Source: Allofrancisella frigidaquae
GTDB lineage: Bacteria > Pseudomonadota > Gammaproteobacteria > Francisellales > Francisellaceae
DNA: 64,000 nt
NCBI RefSeq assembly: GCF_012222825.1
Contig: NZ_CP038017.1
Span: forward strand, 558,001-622,000
Direction: 5' to 3'
In this document: in pieces, positions 39,394-48,656 of the stretch
How positions within the stretch are numbered: position 1 is the stretch's first letter
Layout of the letters: every line of letters starts with the position of its first letter
Program-made: the position numbers and the translations under genes
The notes under the pieces: model-generated
Database searches by the model: none
What the model saw: only the letters and a program-made list of their open reading frames with translations
Told to the model about the DNA's origin: nothing

Positions 39394-39960
39394 ATTTTTA
39401 GCCCTTATTAAATGTTAATGAGTTAATTATACAACATTTTGCGATTAATTGCGATTGTTAATATATAAAATCCAAAACTTTAGATTTATTTTATAATTTA
39501 TCTAGTTTTTATTCTAATTCTATTCTTAATGTATATACAAGGTACTGAAACTAACATGTAATATTTCTTGTTTACATTAGATAGTCCAGCTCCGGGGGCA
39601 CCATATTAATTAAGTTTAATATTATTTAATAATTTTAATGATAAGATGTTCAATTTTAATTTCACCTAAGAAGTCAGCCTATACCTTGTAATATCTCGAT
39701 TCTTCCATTTAGATTGTGTTTCATACATCTAACTCAGTTTTTTTAAAGTCACGTTAATCAAAAATTTTATTGCTTCAAAATGTTTAACTTCTTTCATTTA
39801 CCTATATACGCACTAATATAACTTAGTTTTTAATTATTTTAAAACAATTTAAAAATTAAAAAAATAAAAAAATATTAATATTTATTTATAAAATATATTT
39901 ACTTAAATTAAATTTTGTTATATTTTATATTTTGTATTTAACTTAAATGGAGGCTTTAAA
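39394..39960. other. 567-bp intergenic region
   Basis: No open frame worth calling. It holds the putative tRNA-like 3' end at 39583-39603, then an extremely AT-rich stretch (39830-39920) leading to a strong GGAGG ribosome site for the lipoprotein gene. The DNA between the toxin pair and the lipoprotein looks like a junction of acquired segments. Confidence 0.5.
39583..39603 (+). other. Possible tRNA 3'-end remnant
   Basis: AGTCCAGCTCCGGGGGCACCA looks like the end of a tRNA (T-stem side, acceptor strand and CCA) in otherwise very AT-rich DNA. No matching 5' part is present, and the spacing of the T-arm is two bases off a canonical tRNA. Such a fragment is what an integration at a tRNA gene leaves behind. 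The call is tentative. Confidence 0.3.
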
Positions 39961-42057
39961 GTGTTAAATAAATATATATGTGGTGTTAGTTCAGTCTTAG
40001 GATTGGCGGTGCTTTTAAGTAGTTGTTCTCAAGAGGAGCTAACAGAATATCAAATAGGGACAAATTGTGATGGTGCAGTTTGTAGTATAGAATTAGACCA
40101 AGCTGATTTGCTTAGATATACAAACGTAGTAGGTAAAACAGTAGATAAGGTCCTAAAACAAGAAGCTGTACCAGATCCACAATATAACCTAACTTGGGTT
40201 CTGACAGATGGTCAGTTTGCTACAAATGAACAGCTTGGTAATAGTAATTTACCATTATGTAATGGCGATTGTACATATGAATCTAATCCAACTGGTTGGG
40301 TATTTGGTTCATCAGGTGCACATCAGATAGGTGTTTCTGGAACAATAACATATCCAGATGGTACTGTTCAGAGCATTGATATAGCGAAAACAGTAAGTAC
40401 TGAGTATGGTCAAGTTAAGATAGAGTCAGAGGTTGTAGGAGGTTCAGGATTGGACTATAAATTTACAGCTAATACCACAGATACTGGTATACCAGACGAT
40501 GCGACTTTTACTTGGAAAATAGATGGTACAGAAGTCGGTACAACCCAAGAGATAGAGTATCTTTTCCCAGCACCAAATACAACTTATACAGTAAGTGTGG
40601 AAGTCTCTGTAGATGGTGAAGTAATCTCAACAGATACAAAAGATATACTTACAGGTGAAATAGTAGAGCCGACATTAATACCTGTAGTAGATAGTAGTGA
40701 TCCACTTACTTATACAATAACAGCAGATACTACAGGTACAATTATAGATAGTAGCTGGACAAAACAGTGGAAGATAAATGGTAATGTAGTATCAGGAGCA
40801 ACAACAGATATACTAAACTATACATTTACCCAATCTGATACGACATATCAAGTAGAGTATATTGCTACAAAAGGAGAGCTTACAAGAAGTGCTACTAAAA
40901 CTATACAGATAGGAGAAGTCATTCAACCGACATTAATCACTACTCCAGATAGTAGTGATCCACTTACTTATACAATAACAGCAGATACTACAAATACAAG
41001 TATAGATAGTAGCTGGACAAAACAGTGGAAGATAGATGGTAGTGTAGTATCAGGAGCTACAACAGATACACTAAACCATACTTTTACCCAATCTGATACA
41101 ACATATCAGGTAGAATATACTGCTACAAAAGGTCAGAGTATCAGAACTGCTACTGATACTATACATATAGGTACAGTCAATCAACCATCATTATCATATA
41201 GCCAAGATGGTAGTGATCCACTTACTTGGACGATGATCGCAGATACTACAGGTACAATTATAGATAGCAGTTGGACAAAACAGTGGAAGGTAAATGATGT
41301 TGTAGTACCAGGATCTACAGATACACTAAATTATACATTTGCACTTACTAGTACAACATATAACGTAACGTATACTGCTACAAAAGGTCAAAGTACCAGA
41401 AGTGTTACTGAACCTGTACTCACAGGCCCAGCTACAGTACCTGAATTGGGTAGTACTAGAACAGGGTTGTTAGATTATGCTTTAACAGCAGATCTAACAA
41501 ATACTGGAATAACTTCAGAGTGGCAGTTATATTGGTACTTCAGTCCATCGTCACCAGACACAGGAATGATTTATCCCCCTTACACTAACCCAACTGCAAT
41601 ATTTAGTGATTATAACACTAATTACACTATAACTTTTAAAGCTACTCCACCATCTGGTTCAGGTCTTAGTCCTGTAACAGCTAATATAAGCATTGACACG
41701 GGGATTGGGTTAAAAGACGAAATGACTATGATTGGCTCTTACTCTAATATATTAAATAAATATCCTACAGGCGGCGTGGGTGCAAATGGTATTAAATTTG
41801 GTGGTTCATCTAGTAATTTGACGTTCACCTGTCCAGCAGGTTATGCATATCCAGCTTCTGTATCTGCTCCAACATCAGGAGGGACAGAAAAGACTTATCC
41901 TCTTTTACAAGACGAACTGCTAATTTACTTATCACTTGATGAAAATACTGGAAATATATATTCAGATAATCCTGCAGCTGTTGGTAGAATTATGAAATGG
42001 AGAAACCTAGATGGCAGCAATAAAATTGTTTCTATGAGTTGCTATAAAGTATATTAG
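39961..42057 (+). CDS. Large lipoprotein with Ig-like repeats
   Basis: 698 aa from a GTG with GGAGG 10 bp upstream. The lipobox LLSSC puts the lipid on C22. After a unique N-terminal part come about five Ig-like/PKD-like modules. Three of them are near-identical 86-aa units (258 bp) around SDPLTYTITADTT, DSSWTKQWK and YTFTQSDTTYQVEY. A distinct C-terminal domain (about 590-698) has two Cys (FTCPAGY, SMSCYKVY) that could pair. It is probably displayed on the surface for adhesion, or a structural protein. The repeats suggest expansion and contraction by recombination. Confidence 0.8.
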   Translation: MLNKYICGVSSVLGLAVLLSSCSQEELTEYQIGTNCDGAVCSIELDQADLLRYTNVVGKTVDKVLKQEAVPDPQYNLTWVLTDGQFATNEQLGNSNLPLCNGDCTYESNPTGWVFGSSGAHQIGVSGTITYPDGTVQSIDIAKTVSTEYGQVKIESEVVGGSGLDYKFTANTTDTGIPDDATFTWKIDGTEVGTTQEIEYLFPAPNTTYTVSVEVSVDGEVISTDTKDILTGEIVEPTLIPVVDSSDPLTYTITADTTGTIIDSSWTKQWKINGNVVSGATTDILNYTFTQSDTTYQVEYIATKGELTRSATKTIQIGEVIQPTLITTPDSSDPLTYTITADTTNTSIDSSWTKQWKIDGSVVSGATTDTLNHTFTQSDTTYQVEYTATKGQSIRTATDTIHIGTVNQPSLSYSQDGSDPLTWTMIADTTGTIIDSSWTKQWKVNDVVVPGSTDTLNYTFALTSTTYNVTYTATKGQSTRSVTEPVLTGPATVPELGSTRTGLLDYALTADLTNTGITSEWQLYWYFSPSSPDTGMIYPPYTNPTAIFSDYNTNYTITFKATPPSGSGLSPVTANISIDTGIGLKDEMTMIGSYSNILNKYPTGGVGANGIKFGGSSSNLTFTCPAGYAYPASVSAPTSGGTEKTYPLLQDELLIYLSLDENTGNIYSDNPAAVGRIMKWRNLDGSNKIVSMSCYKVY
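40690..41450 (+). repeat. Three 258-bp direct repeats inside the lipoprotein gene
   Basis: Units begin near 40690, 40948 and 41206, each with the pattern GATAGTAGTGATCCACTTAC or a close variant. The first two are the most similar and the third has diverged more. Each encodes one 86-residue Ig-like module, so recombination between units would change length without breaking the frame. Confidence 0.85.
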
Positions 42058-42063
42058 TAAATA

Positions 42064-42087
42064 GAGGCAGAAATTATCAACTGCCTC
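42064..42087 (+). terminator. Hairpin after the lipoprotein gene
   Basis: A 7-bp GAGGCAG/CTGCCTC stem with a 10-base loop lies 6 bp after the stop codon. The following T-tract is weak. It may act as a terminator or mRNA-stabilising stem. Confidence 0.45.
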
Positions 42088-42259
42088 ATTCTAGAATTAC
42101 TATCAAAATTGCTTCAACATTCTTTATCAAAATCAATTAAAACAAATAAAATTAAGATTTTGATTTATCCATATTTTCAAAATACTACATCCTACTAGGT
42201 ATAAAAGTAGTACTGACTGAAATATCTTTAAAAAAGATAGGCTATAATATAAGATTATC

Positions 42260-42592
42260 CTAGCTTATTATAAGCTTTATTAATGTTGTGATTTTTTGAA
42301 GATATTCAGAAGATACAGATTCTATCTTTTCAGCATTTCTGACTTTAAAATCTAGTGTTCTAGCTTGATAAGTTAAAACATATCCTTCTGTTTTATTATT
42401 TTCTGGCGTTGGTACAGTAAATTTATTTTTTCTTTCTATACTTGTTATAGGAGCAACCATTGCAAAACCAGTATGCTCATTAAATATCTTTCTTGAAAGT
42501 ACTAGTGCTGGGCGTCTTTTCATTATTTCACTGCCAGCTGAAGGGTCAAAATCTAACCAGATGATATCTCCTTGCTGAGGTATGTATTTCAT
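42260..42592 (-). CDS. mazF: MazF-type mRNA interferase toxin
   Basis: 110 aa. The PemK/MazF fold is shown by GDIIWLDFDPSAGSEI, KRRPALVLS with the conserved Arg, MVAPITS and QARTLDFKVRNAEKI. It cleaves RNA at short sequence motifs when free of its antitoxin. It overlaps the antitoxin gene by 4 bp (ATGA type). This is the second toxin-antitoxin pair within 4 kb. Confidence 0.93.
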   Translation of the reverse strand: MKYIPQQGDIIWLDFDPSAGSEIMKRRPALVLSRKIFNEHTGFAMVAPITSIERKNKFTVPTPENNKTEGYVLTYQARTLDFKVRNAEKIESVSSEYLQKITTLIKLIIS

Positions 42593-42837
42593 ATTTCCAT
42601 ACCTTTAGGGTTTAACCATTGTTTATCTTCTGGTGTTACTTTGAAACTATCTTTATCACTCTCAGCTAATAGCTGCTCTAAATTTAATTCTTCATGATGG
42701 GGCTTTAAAATGATTTGATCATCTTTTATATCTAAATCAAGCTCATCACCTATGTGTAGATTTAAAAGCTTTAGTATTTTCTTTGGGATATTAATACCAG
42801 CAGCATTACCAGTCTTTCTAATTGTAAGAGTTGTCAT
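42589..42837 (-). CDS. mazE: MazE-type antitoxin (AbrB/SpoVT fold)
   Basis: 82 aa. An AbrB-type DNA-binding N-terminus (LTIRKTGNAAGINIPKKIL, LHIGDELDLDI) is followed by an acidic tail (ESDKDSFKVTPEDKQWL) that would neutralise MazF. The ATG lies 4 bp before the overlap with mazF; both run leftward away from glyA's 3' side. Confidence 0.92.
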   Translation of the reverse strand: MTTLTIRKTGNAAGINIPKKILKLLNLHIGDELDLDIKDDQIILKPHHEELNLEQLLAESDKDSFKVTPEDKQWLNPKGMEI

Positions 42838-42960
42838 GCTATTCTCTTTTTGATTATGAAAATTATATTATACCATATGTAATACAAATGTAATAAGTGC
42901 TTTAATAAAGAAGGTTTAAAATTGTGGGTATTTGAGGTATTTAAAGATGCTAATTAATAC

Positions 42961-44214
42961 TTATTTATAAACAGGGAATTTGTCACAAAGCTCTAGAATT
43001 TGCTTAGCTACATCTTTTTCTATTTGTTCGTTACCACAGTTGAAAACCACATCAGCTAGTAAGTTTGCTATAAATTCACATTCAGCTTCTTTAAATCCAC
43101 GAGTGGTAATAGCAGGGCTACCAATCCTTAAACCACTAGTTACAAATGGTGAGCGAGGATCATTTGGAATAGAGTTTTTATTTACGGTGATATTTGCTCT
43201 ACCTAGAGCAGCTTCAGCCTCTTTACCAGAGAATCCAGAGTTTGTAATATCTAAAAGTAGTAGGTGATTATGAGTTCCACCAGATATGATATTAATATTA
43301 CGTTGTTTAAGAGCTTTTTCCATAGCTTTAGCGTTTTTTAGTACTTGCTTTTGGTATTCTACAAAGTTTGGTTCTAAAGCTTCTTTAAAAGCAACTGCTT
43401 TAGCTGCAATTACATGCATTAAAGGACCACCTTGAATACCTGGAAAGATAGCAGATTGAAACTTTTTAGCTAGCTCTGGATTATTGTTGCAAAGTATTAA
43501 ACCACCGCGAGGCCCCCTAAGAGTTTTATGGGTGGTGGTAGTTGCAACATCTACATATGGAAATGGGCTAGGGTATAGTCCTGTTGCTACTAAACCAGCT
43601 ACGTGGGCAATATCTGCCATAAGTACAGCATCTACAGAATCAGCAATTTCTCTAAATTTTTCCCAATTTAAGATTCCGGAAAAAGCAGAAAACCCAGCAA
43701 TTATCATTTTTGGTTTGTGCTCTTTTGCTAATGCAGCTACTTGGCCATAATCAATATCACCAGCCTCATTAAGACCATATTGTATAGAATTGTAAATCTT
43801 TCCTGAAAAATTAACTTTACTTCCATGAGTTAGGTGTCCACCAGCACTTAGATCCATACCAAGTACAGTATCACCTGGTTTTAATATAGCATTATAGACA
43901 GCCGCATTTGCTTGAGATCCAGAGTGTGGTTGCACATTAGCATAATCAACGTTAAAAAGTTTTTGCGCTCTTTCAATAGCTAACTTTTCAGCTATATCAA
44001 CATATTCACAACCGCCATAATATCTTTTGCCGTGATAACCTTCGGCATATTTATTTGTTAGCTGGGAGCCTTGTGCTTCCATCACAGCCGGGCTAGCATA
44101 GTTTTCTGATGCGATAAGCTCTACATGTTCATGTTGCCTTTTAATTTCAAGTTCTATGGCGTCAAATATTTCTTTATCAGTATTTTTTAGACTATTTTTA
44201 TCACGGTTGAACAT
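42961..44214 (-). CDS. glyA: Serine hydroxymethyltransferase
   Basis: Interconverts serine and glycine with tetrahydrofolate. It is 417 aa. The PLP lysine is in [13 protein letters not shown], the N-terminal block is [16 protein letters not shown], and [10 protein letters not shown] is conserved. It runs leftward toward the mazEF pair and is divergent from the darP gene. This core gene marks the right edge of the 37.7-42.9 kb accessory stretch. Confidence 0.98.
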   Translation of the reverse strand: MFNRDKNSLKNTDKEIFDAIELEIKRQHEHVELIASENYASPAVMEAQGSQLTNKYAEGYHGKRYYGGCEYVDIAEKLAIERAQKLFNVDYANVQPHSGSQANAAVYNAILKPGDTVLGMDLSAGGHLTHGSKVNFSGKIYNSIQYGLNEAGDIDYGQVAALAKEHKPKMIIAGFSAFSGILNWEKFREIADSVDAVLMADIAHVAGLVATGLYPSPFPYVDVATTTTHKTLRGPRGGLILCNNNPELAKKFQSAIFPGIQGGPLMHVIAAKAVAFKEALEPNFVEYQKQVLKNAKAMEKALKQRNINIISGGTHNHLLLLDITNSGFSGKEAEAALGRANITVNKNSIPNDPRSPFVTSGLRIGSPAITTRGFKEAECEFIANLLADVVFNCGNEQIEKDVAKQILELCDKFPVYK

Positions 44215-44320
44215 ATCTTGATTGTCTCCTGATCTTCTAAAATATAATAAAATAAGTTGAATGTTTTAGATTATATCTTATATCCTTATATATAGTAAAT
44301 AAATAACAGATACTAAATAT

Positions 44321-44884
44321 ATGGGCAAAGTAATAGATCTAGATGAAGTTGAACGTCTTGAGCGAGAAGAGGAGAATTCGCACTACCGACTGTCAAGAAG
44401 TAAAAGTAGCGTAAAAAAAGATATGCTTGAAATTACAGATTTTGGTAAAGCACTTATTGATCTTAGTAATCAGCAGCTAGTCAAGCTTCCGATTTCTGAT
44501 AACCTTCGAGATAATATTTTAGCTACTAAGTCTATGCAAAAGATAGCTTTAAAAAGACAAATTCAATTTATAGGTAAACTATTGCGAAAGGTTGATAATC
44601 TTGATGAAATTCAAAAAGCTTACGATATAATTATAAATAAAGATAAGCAAGCCAATCTTTTATTTCATCGTTTAGAAAATATCCGTGATAATCTTTTAGA
44701 TTCTGATAAAGACAAGAGTAACCAAACTTTAGATAATTTAATTGGGGAATTTCCAGATATGGATATCCAAAAATTAAGACAATTAATTAGATCTCATCAT
44801 AGAGAAGCAGAAAAAAATAAACCAAAAAAATCGTATAGAGAAATATTTCAATTAATTAAAGAATTACATACATCAAATAACTAA
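44321..44884 (+). CDS. darP: Dual-action ribosomal maturation protein DarP (YjgA/DUF615)
   Basis: 187 aa. DUF615 features include the KDMLEITDFGKALIDLS start, LPISDNLRDNIL, and the conserved KRQIQFIGKLLRKVD segment, then LRQLIRSHHREAEKNKP near the C-terminus. The family associates with pre-50S particles and assists peptidyl-transferase-centre maturation in E. coli. It is divergent from glyA with about 106 bp between starts. Confidence 0.93.
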   Translation: MGKVIDLDEVERLEREEENSHYRLSRSKSSVKKDMLEITDFGKALIDLSNQQLVKLPISDNLRDNILATKSMQKIALKRQIQFIGKLLRKVDNLDEIQKAYDIIINKDKQANLLFHRLENIRDNLLDSDKDKSNQTLDNLIGEFPDMDIQKLRQLIRSHHREAEKNKPKKSYREIFQLIKELHTSNN

Positions 44885-44925
44885 TATTTGTGATCTATGA
44901 TTAAAACTAAGGAATTTATATTTTT

Positions 44926-44955
44926 TTGAAATATTAATAATCAATCAGCTATAAT
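44926..44955 (+). promoter_or_regulatory. Likely sigma-70 promoter of ispB
   Basis: TTGAAA at 44926-44931 and TATAAT at 44950-44955 with an 18-bp spacer, 49 bp before the ispB ATG and just after the darP stop. Both hexamers are close to consensus; AT-richness makes chance matches common. Confidence 0.55.
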
Positions 44956-45003
44956 AGAACCAAGGATAGCTATAGTATTTTAAAATGGGTTAAAAGTATA
45001 ATT

Positions 45004-45981
45004 ATGCAGCAACTAAAAGACATCCAATCTCTTATAGACAAAGATATTCAAGACAATAATCAATTTATAAAAGATTCATTATCTTCAGATGTGGTACTTA
45101 TTAACCAAATTAGTCACTATATAATAAATAGTGGCGGTAAAAGATTACGTCCTCTTTTAGTGATGTTATTTGCTAAAGCTTTAGGTTACCAAGGACAAAA
45201 GCATTTAGCGTGTGCTGCTATTATCGAGTTTATCCATACAGCTACTTTATTACATGATGATGTTGTCGATAATTCACAGCTACGCAGAGGCAAGCAAACT
45301 GCTAATAACGTTTTTGGTAACGCCGCTAGTGTTTTGACAGGTGATTTTCTCTATTCTAGAGCTTTTCAGATGATGGTTGAGTTAGATAGTATGCAGATTA
45401 TGCAGATACTTGCTGATGCTACAAATAAGATTTCAGAAGGTGAAGTTTTACAGCTTTTAAACGCGCGAAATTCTGGACTTACAGAAAAAGATTATATTAA
45501 TGTGATTTATTGTAAAACAGCTAAGCTTTTTGAGGCAGCATGTGAATTAGCTGGAGTTATTAGTTTAGATAAGCTTGAATACGAAAAACATAGCCAAGAT
45601 ATTAAAAATTTTGGTGTTTACCTTGGTAATGCCTTTCAAATAGCTGATGACGTTTTGGATTATGTTTCTAATGCCGAAAGTTTAGGTAAAAACATTGGTG
45701 ATGATTTAGATGAAGGTAAAATGACTTTGCCTACTATTTACGCATTAACAAATATTTCTGTTGAAAAGCAAACTATTTTAAAAACAGCAATAGAGCAAGG
45801 GCAATACCAAATAAATGAAATAATAAATATAGTTAAAACCAGTGGAGCAATAGAATATTCCTATAGTGTAGCATGTAAATATGCTGAGCTTGCTAAACAG
45901 GCAATACAGTTTTTGCCAAATAGTGATTATAAAAAAGCTATGTATTTATTGTGTGATTTAGTGGTTAAAAGAGAAAAATAA
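45004..45981 (+). CDS. ispB: Octaprenyl diphosphate synthase
   Basis: Makes the isoprenoid side chain of ubiquinone. It is 325 aa. Both aspartate-rich motifs are present: DDVVD in LLHDDVVDNSQLRRG and DDVLDY in FQIADDVLDY. The GGKRLRP motif near residue 40 binds isopentenyl diphosphate. Chain length (C40 versus others) cannot be read reliably, so the product name follows the gamma-proteobacterial norm. Confidence 0.94.
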   Translation: MQQLKDIQSLIDKDIQDNNQFIKDSLSSDVVLINQISHYIINSGGKRLRPLLVMLFAKALGYQGQKHLACAAIIEFIHTATLLHDDVVDNSQLRRGKQTANNVFGNAASVLTGDFLYSRAFQMMVELDSMQIMQILADATNKISEGEVLQLLNARNSGLTEKDYINVIYCKTAKLFEAACELAGVISLDKLEYEKHSQDIKNFGVYLGNAFQIADDVLDYVSNAESLGKNIGDDLDEGKMTLPTIYALTNISVEKQTILKTAIEQGQYQINEIINIVKTSGAIEYSYSVACKYAELAKQAIQFLPNSDYKKAMYLLCDLVVKREK

Positions 45982-46089
45982 CAAATATACAATTTTTTAA
46001 TATAAATATAATTATTTACATATAAAAATAAAAACTATTATTTAAAAATAGTGATAAAATATATTATTTTTATTTAAAAAATATTTTTA

Positions 46090-47325
46090 ATGATTGATAG
46101 TGATGAGTTATTAGCTATAGGAGCTGCTTTGGTTCAGACGGTTAGATCCAAGATTAAATATTCTGAAAACATTGATAACTTATATAGGGGCTATAAAAAA
46201 AGTGACTTTTACAAGCATAGGAGTAAAAAGCTAGAGCAAATATACACACTTCATCTGCCCTATACTCCTCAAGGCAAACAGGTTTATTTGAAAAATGGTG
46301 TAGGTTTATGTGATGAACTATCGTTAGCTATTTTACATATTGCACAAGGTTTAGAAGAAATAAAAATAGGCACTTTTTATTTGTCTTTAATGTCAATATA
46401 TAAAAAGCATGTATTTCTTATAGCACACAATAGCTTAAGTTTAGCTAATAATGCTGCAAGAGAATGGACTAAGTATAAAAAAAGTCTTCGTGAACTTAAA
46501 CAAGATGATGAGCTAAAAAATGCTGTTATTATTGATCCATGGATATATAAAGCTACAAAATTGTCAAACTTAAGAGAACACTTAGAACATGCTGTGTTAT
46601 ATGATGTACTAGATTATTATAGGGGTAATGTTATGTATATAGGTCAACATTTAGAAATAAATCCTTCCTCAAATATTATTAAAATAGATAAACAATATAT
46701 AGATACATTTCAAGAGTGCTATAAAATACAAAAAGAAAAATTAGTAAATAAACGAGATTCTTTTGCACAGGGTCGTAGATTTAGTAGTGTTAGAAGAAGC
46801 TTAGAATATAATATCCAGAAATACCAGCAACTGATTAGTTTAAGGGATTTTTTTATTAGGTTGAAAAAGAAATCATCGGGTTGGTATACTAAAAATCATA
46901 GTAATCGCAAAGGTAAAGCTATAAGTTCTGTGATTAATTATTTACAGACTTGTATAGATAACTATTACTTCCCGAGTCAATATGACTTAGAGTGTATTTT
47001 TAGGGGCACGTTAACTGTTTGTGCTGTAGTTAGAGGAAAAAATTTGCCTAATCAATTATCCAAGGATAATATCACGATGACTAAAACAGCGAAGGGTATT
47101 TTCTCTTTTGATGTAGTACCAAATAATAAATTAGCGTTTGAGATCGACGGATTAAGCTTAGACTGGGTAAGAGAGGCTAGGAAGATTGGGAGCGACAGAA
47201 GTAAGTACATGGTTTTTTTAAATAAACTAGAGGGTTGGAATCCTGACTTTAACGTTAGCAAATTATATACAAATAAAGAGAATTATTATAAATTAGTTGA
47301 AGAAGCCATAGCTTCTAGTCAGTAA
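46090..47325 (+). CDS. Unknown protein with Cys-His-Asp (papain/transglutaminase-like) motif
   Basis: 411 aa, soluble, no signal peptide. C74 in NGVGLCDELSLAILHIA, H107 in KKHVFLIAH and D149 in VIIDPW give a Cys-His-Asp order like papain-fold or transglutaminase-type enzymes; DPW around the Asp is typical of these. Residues about 200-411 are basic and match nothing known. No good ribosome site precedes the ATG. The next gene has the same C...H...DPW arrangement, so the two are probable distant paralogues. An effector or toxin role is inferred from the accessory location only. Confidence 0.7.
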   Translation: MIDSDELLAIGAALVQTVRSKIKYSENIDNLYRGYKKSDFYKHRSKKLEQIYTLHLPYTPQGKQVYLKNGVGLCDELSLAILHIAQGLEEIKIGTFYLSLMSIYKKHVFLIAHNSLSLANNAAREWTKYKKSLRELKQDDELKNAVIIDPWIYKATKLSNLREHLEHAVLYDVLDYYRGNVMYIGQHLEINPSSNIIKIDKQYIDTFQECYKIQKEKLVNKRDSFAQGRRFSSVRRSLEYNIQKYQQLISLRDFFIRLKKKSSGWYTKNHSNRKGKAISSVINYLQTCIDNYYFPSQYDLECIFRGTLTVCAVVRGKNLPNQLSKDNITMTKTAKGIFSFDVVPNNKLAFEIDGLSLDWVREARKIGSDRSKYMVFLNKLEGWNPDFNVSKLYTNKENYYKLVEEAIASSQ

Positions 47326-47441
47326 GTATTGCTGTGAGGTTTAGTACGGGAAAATACCAATTTATTATTTTTTATTACGAAACTTATTGATTTTAAACAC
47401 AGTAGTGATAAGCTTTTTTTAAAAAAAAATGAGCTAAAAAC

Positions 47442-48608
47442 TTGATAGATAAAAAAATAACAGACATTTTCAAAAAAATAATGTCAGAGTTTTATGTAAG
47501 TAGAACTTGTGATAGAGGTATAACAGATGAGTACAATCATCTTTATTCTAAAAGAGAAACTCCTTACCTACATGATAGACAAATACTTGGAGTTGAAGAA
47601 AAAAACTCAGTTCTTACTGATAAATTTTATTTCCATAATGATGAATACGCGGCAAAAGTATACGAGTGGGAAAGAGATGATATAAGTAAAGCTTATGAGT
47701 CTTTAAAAAAAGCAGGATATTCTAACTGTAGGCTTCAAGCGTTGTTTTTATCACTTAACCTTAGAAAACATTATGAACATGTTTTTGTTACTGACTCTAG
47801 AGATCCTGTACATAGTTTTGTTGTTGTTAAACAAAAAGTAGGATGGGTGTTACTAGATCCGTGGATAGGTTTTATTAGTAAGCTTCCTAACGTTCTTGAT
47901 AATATAAGTCCCGATATAATTGCAGACTCTACTGAAATCATATTCTCAGATAAGTTCCTTACTAGAGAAAATGGGATAAAACAAATATCACAAGAAGGAA
48001 AGAAAATTGTTTACTTTGTAAAGGAGCTTTGCATTGAGAATCCTTTGTTTAGAAATGATCTTAAAACGGTCTTTAAAGATATCAAAGAAGAAATGTTTAT
48101 TAATGAAATTGACAATATAACATTATTAGCTACTAAAATTACATTTGCACATTTTGATATAGAAAAAAAAGGGTTTGAACGTACTTCCCCAGTTGACCAA
48201 TTAACAAAAAATAAAAGATCTTATGATTTTCTTTTTTATAAAAAAATTTGTATCAGAAATAGGTTAGCATATGCTCTTTTAAATTATATTAAAGAACGAG
48301 AACAAAAGGGTAGCTATACATCTTTGTTTAATACAGGTTTTTCTAAGGATGATAAAATAAGGGCAGCTAAAAAACTTTTATGTATGTTATTTAATTCTAA
48401 TAAGTTTCTATCAGAAGGAGAGTCTCCACCATTTATTTTATCTCCACAAGAGAAGGCGGCATTGCTTCAGGGAGATTTGGGAAAAAAGATAAAAAGTATA
48501 GTACTTAATAGCGAAATGGATGCCATCGCCTTATTAGAAATAATTTTTTATGATAGAAGTTTGGATGAATTAATAAAACAAAAGTTTCAGCAAGATATAA
48601 ATGGGTAG
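47442..48608 (+). CDS. Unknown protein with Cys-His-Asp motif, neighbour paralogue
   Basis: 388 aa from TTG 47442, or from ATG 47481 (14 codons later); neither has a strong ribosome site. C96 in AGYSNCRLQALFLSL, H124 in DPVHSFVVVK and D139 in GWVLLDPWIG repeat the order and spacing seen in the 411-aa neighbour. This includes the DPW signature. The long C-terminal region is lysine-rich and unmatched. The two proteins differ widely outside the triad. It is convergent with the FKBP gene. Confidence 0.7.
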   Translation: MIDKKITDIFKKIMSEFYVSRTCDRGITDEYNHLYSKRETPYLHDRQILGVEEKNSVLTDKFYFHNDEYAAKVYEWERDDISKAYESLKKAGYSNCRLQALFLSLNLRKHYEHVFVTDSRDPVHSFVVVKQKVGWVLLDPWIGFISKLPNVLDNISPDIIADSTEIIFSDKFLTRENGIKQISQEGKKIVYFVKELCIENPLFRNDLKTVFKDIKEEMFINEIDNITLLATKITFAHFDIEKKGFERTSPVDQLTKNKRSYDFLFYKKICIRNRLAYALLNYIKEREQKGSYTSLFNTGFSKDDKIRAAKKLLCMLFNSNKFLSEGESPPFILSPQEKAALLQGDLGKKIKSIVLNSEMDAIALLEIIFYDRSLDELIKQKFQQDING

Positions 48609-48656
48609 GACTTATTCTTATTATCTGATTTATCAATTATTAGTAAGTATTAAAAC

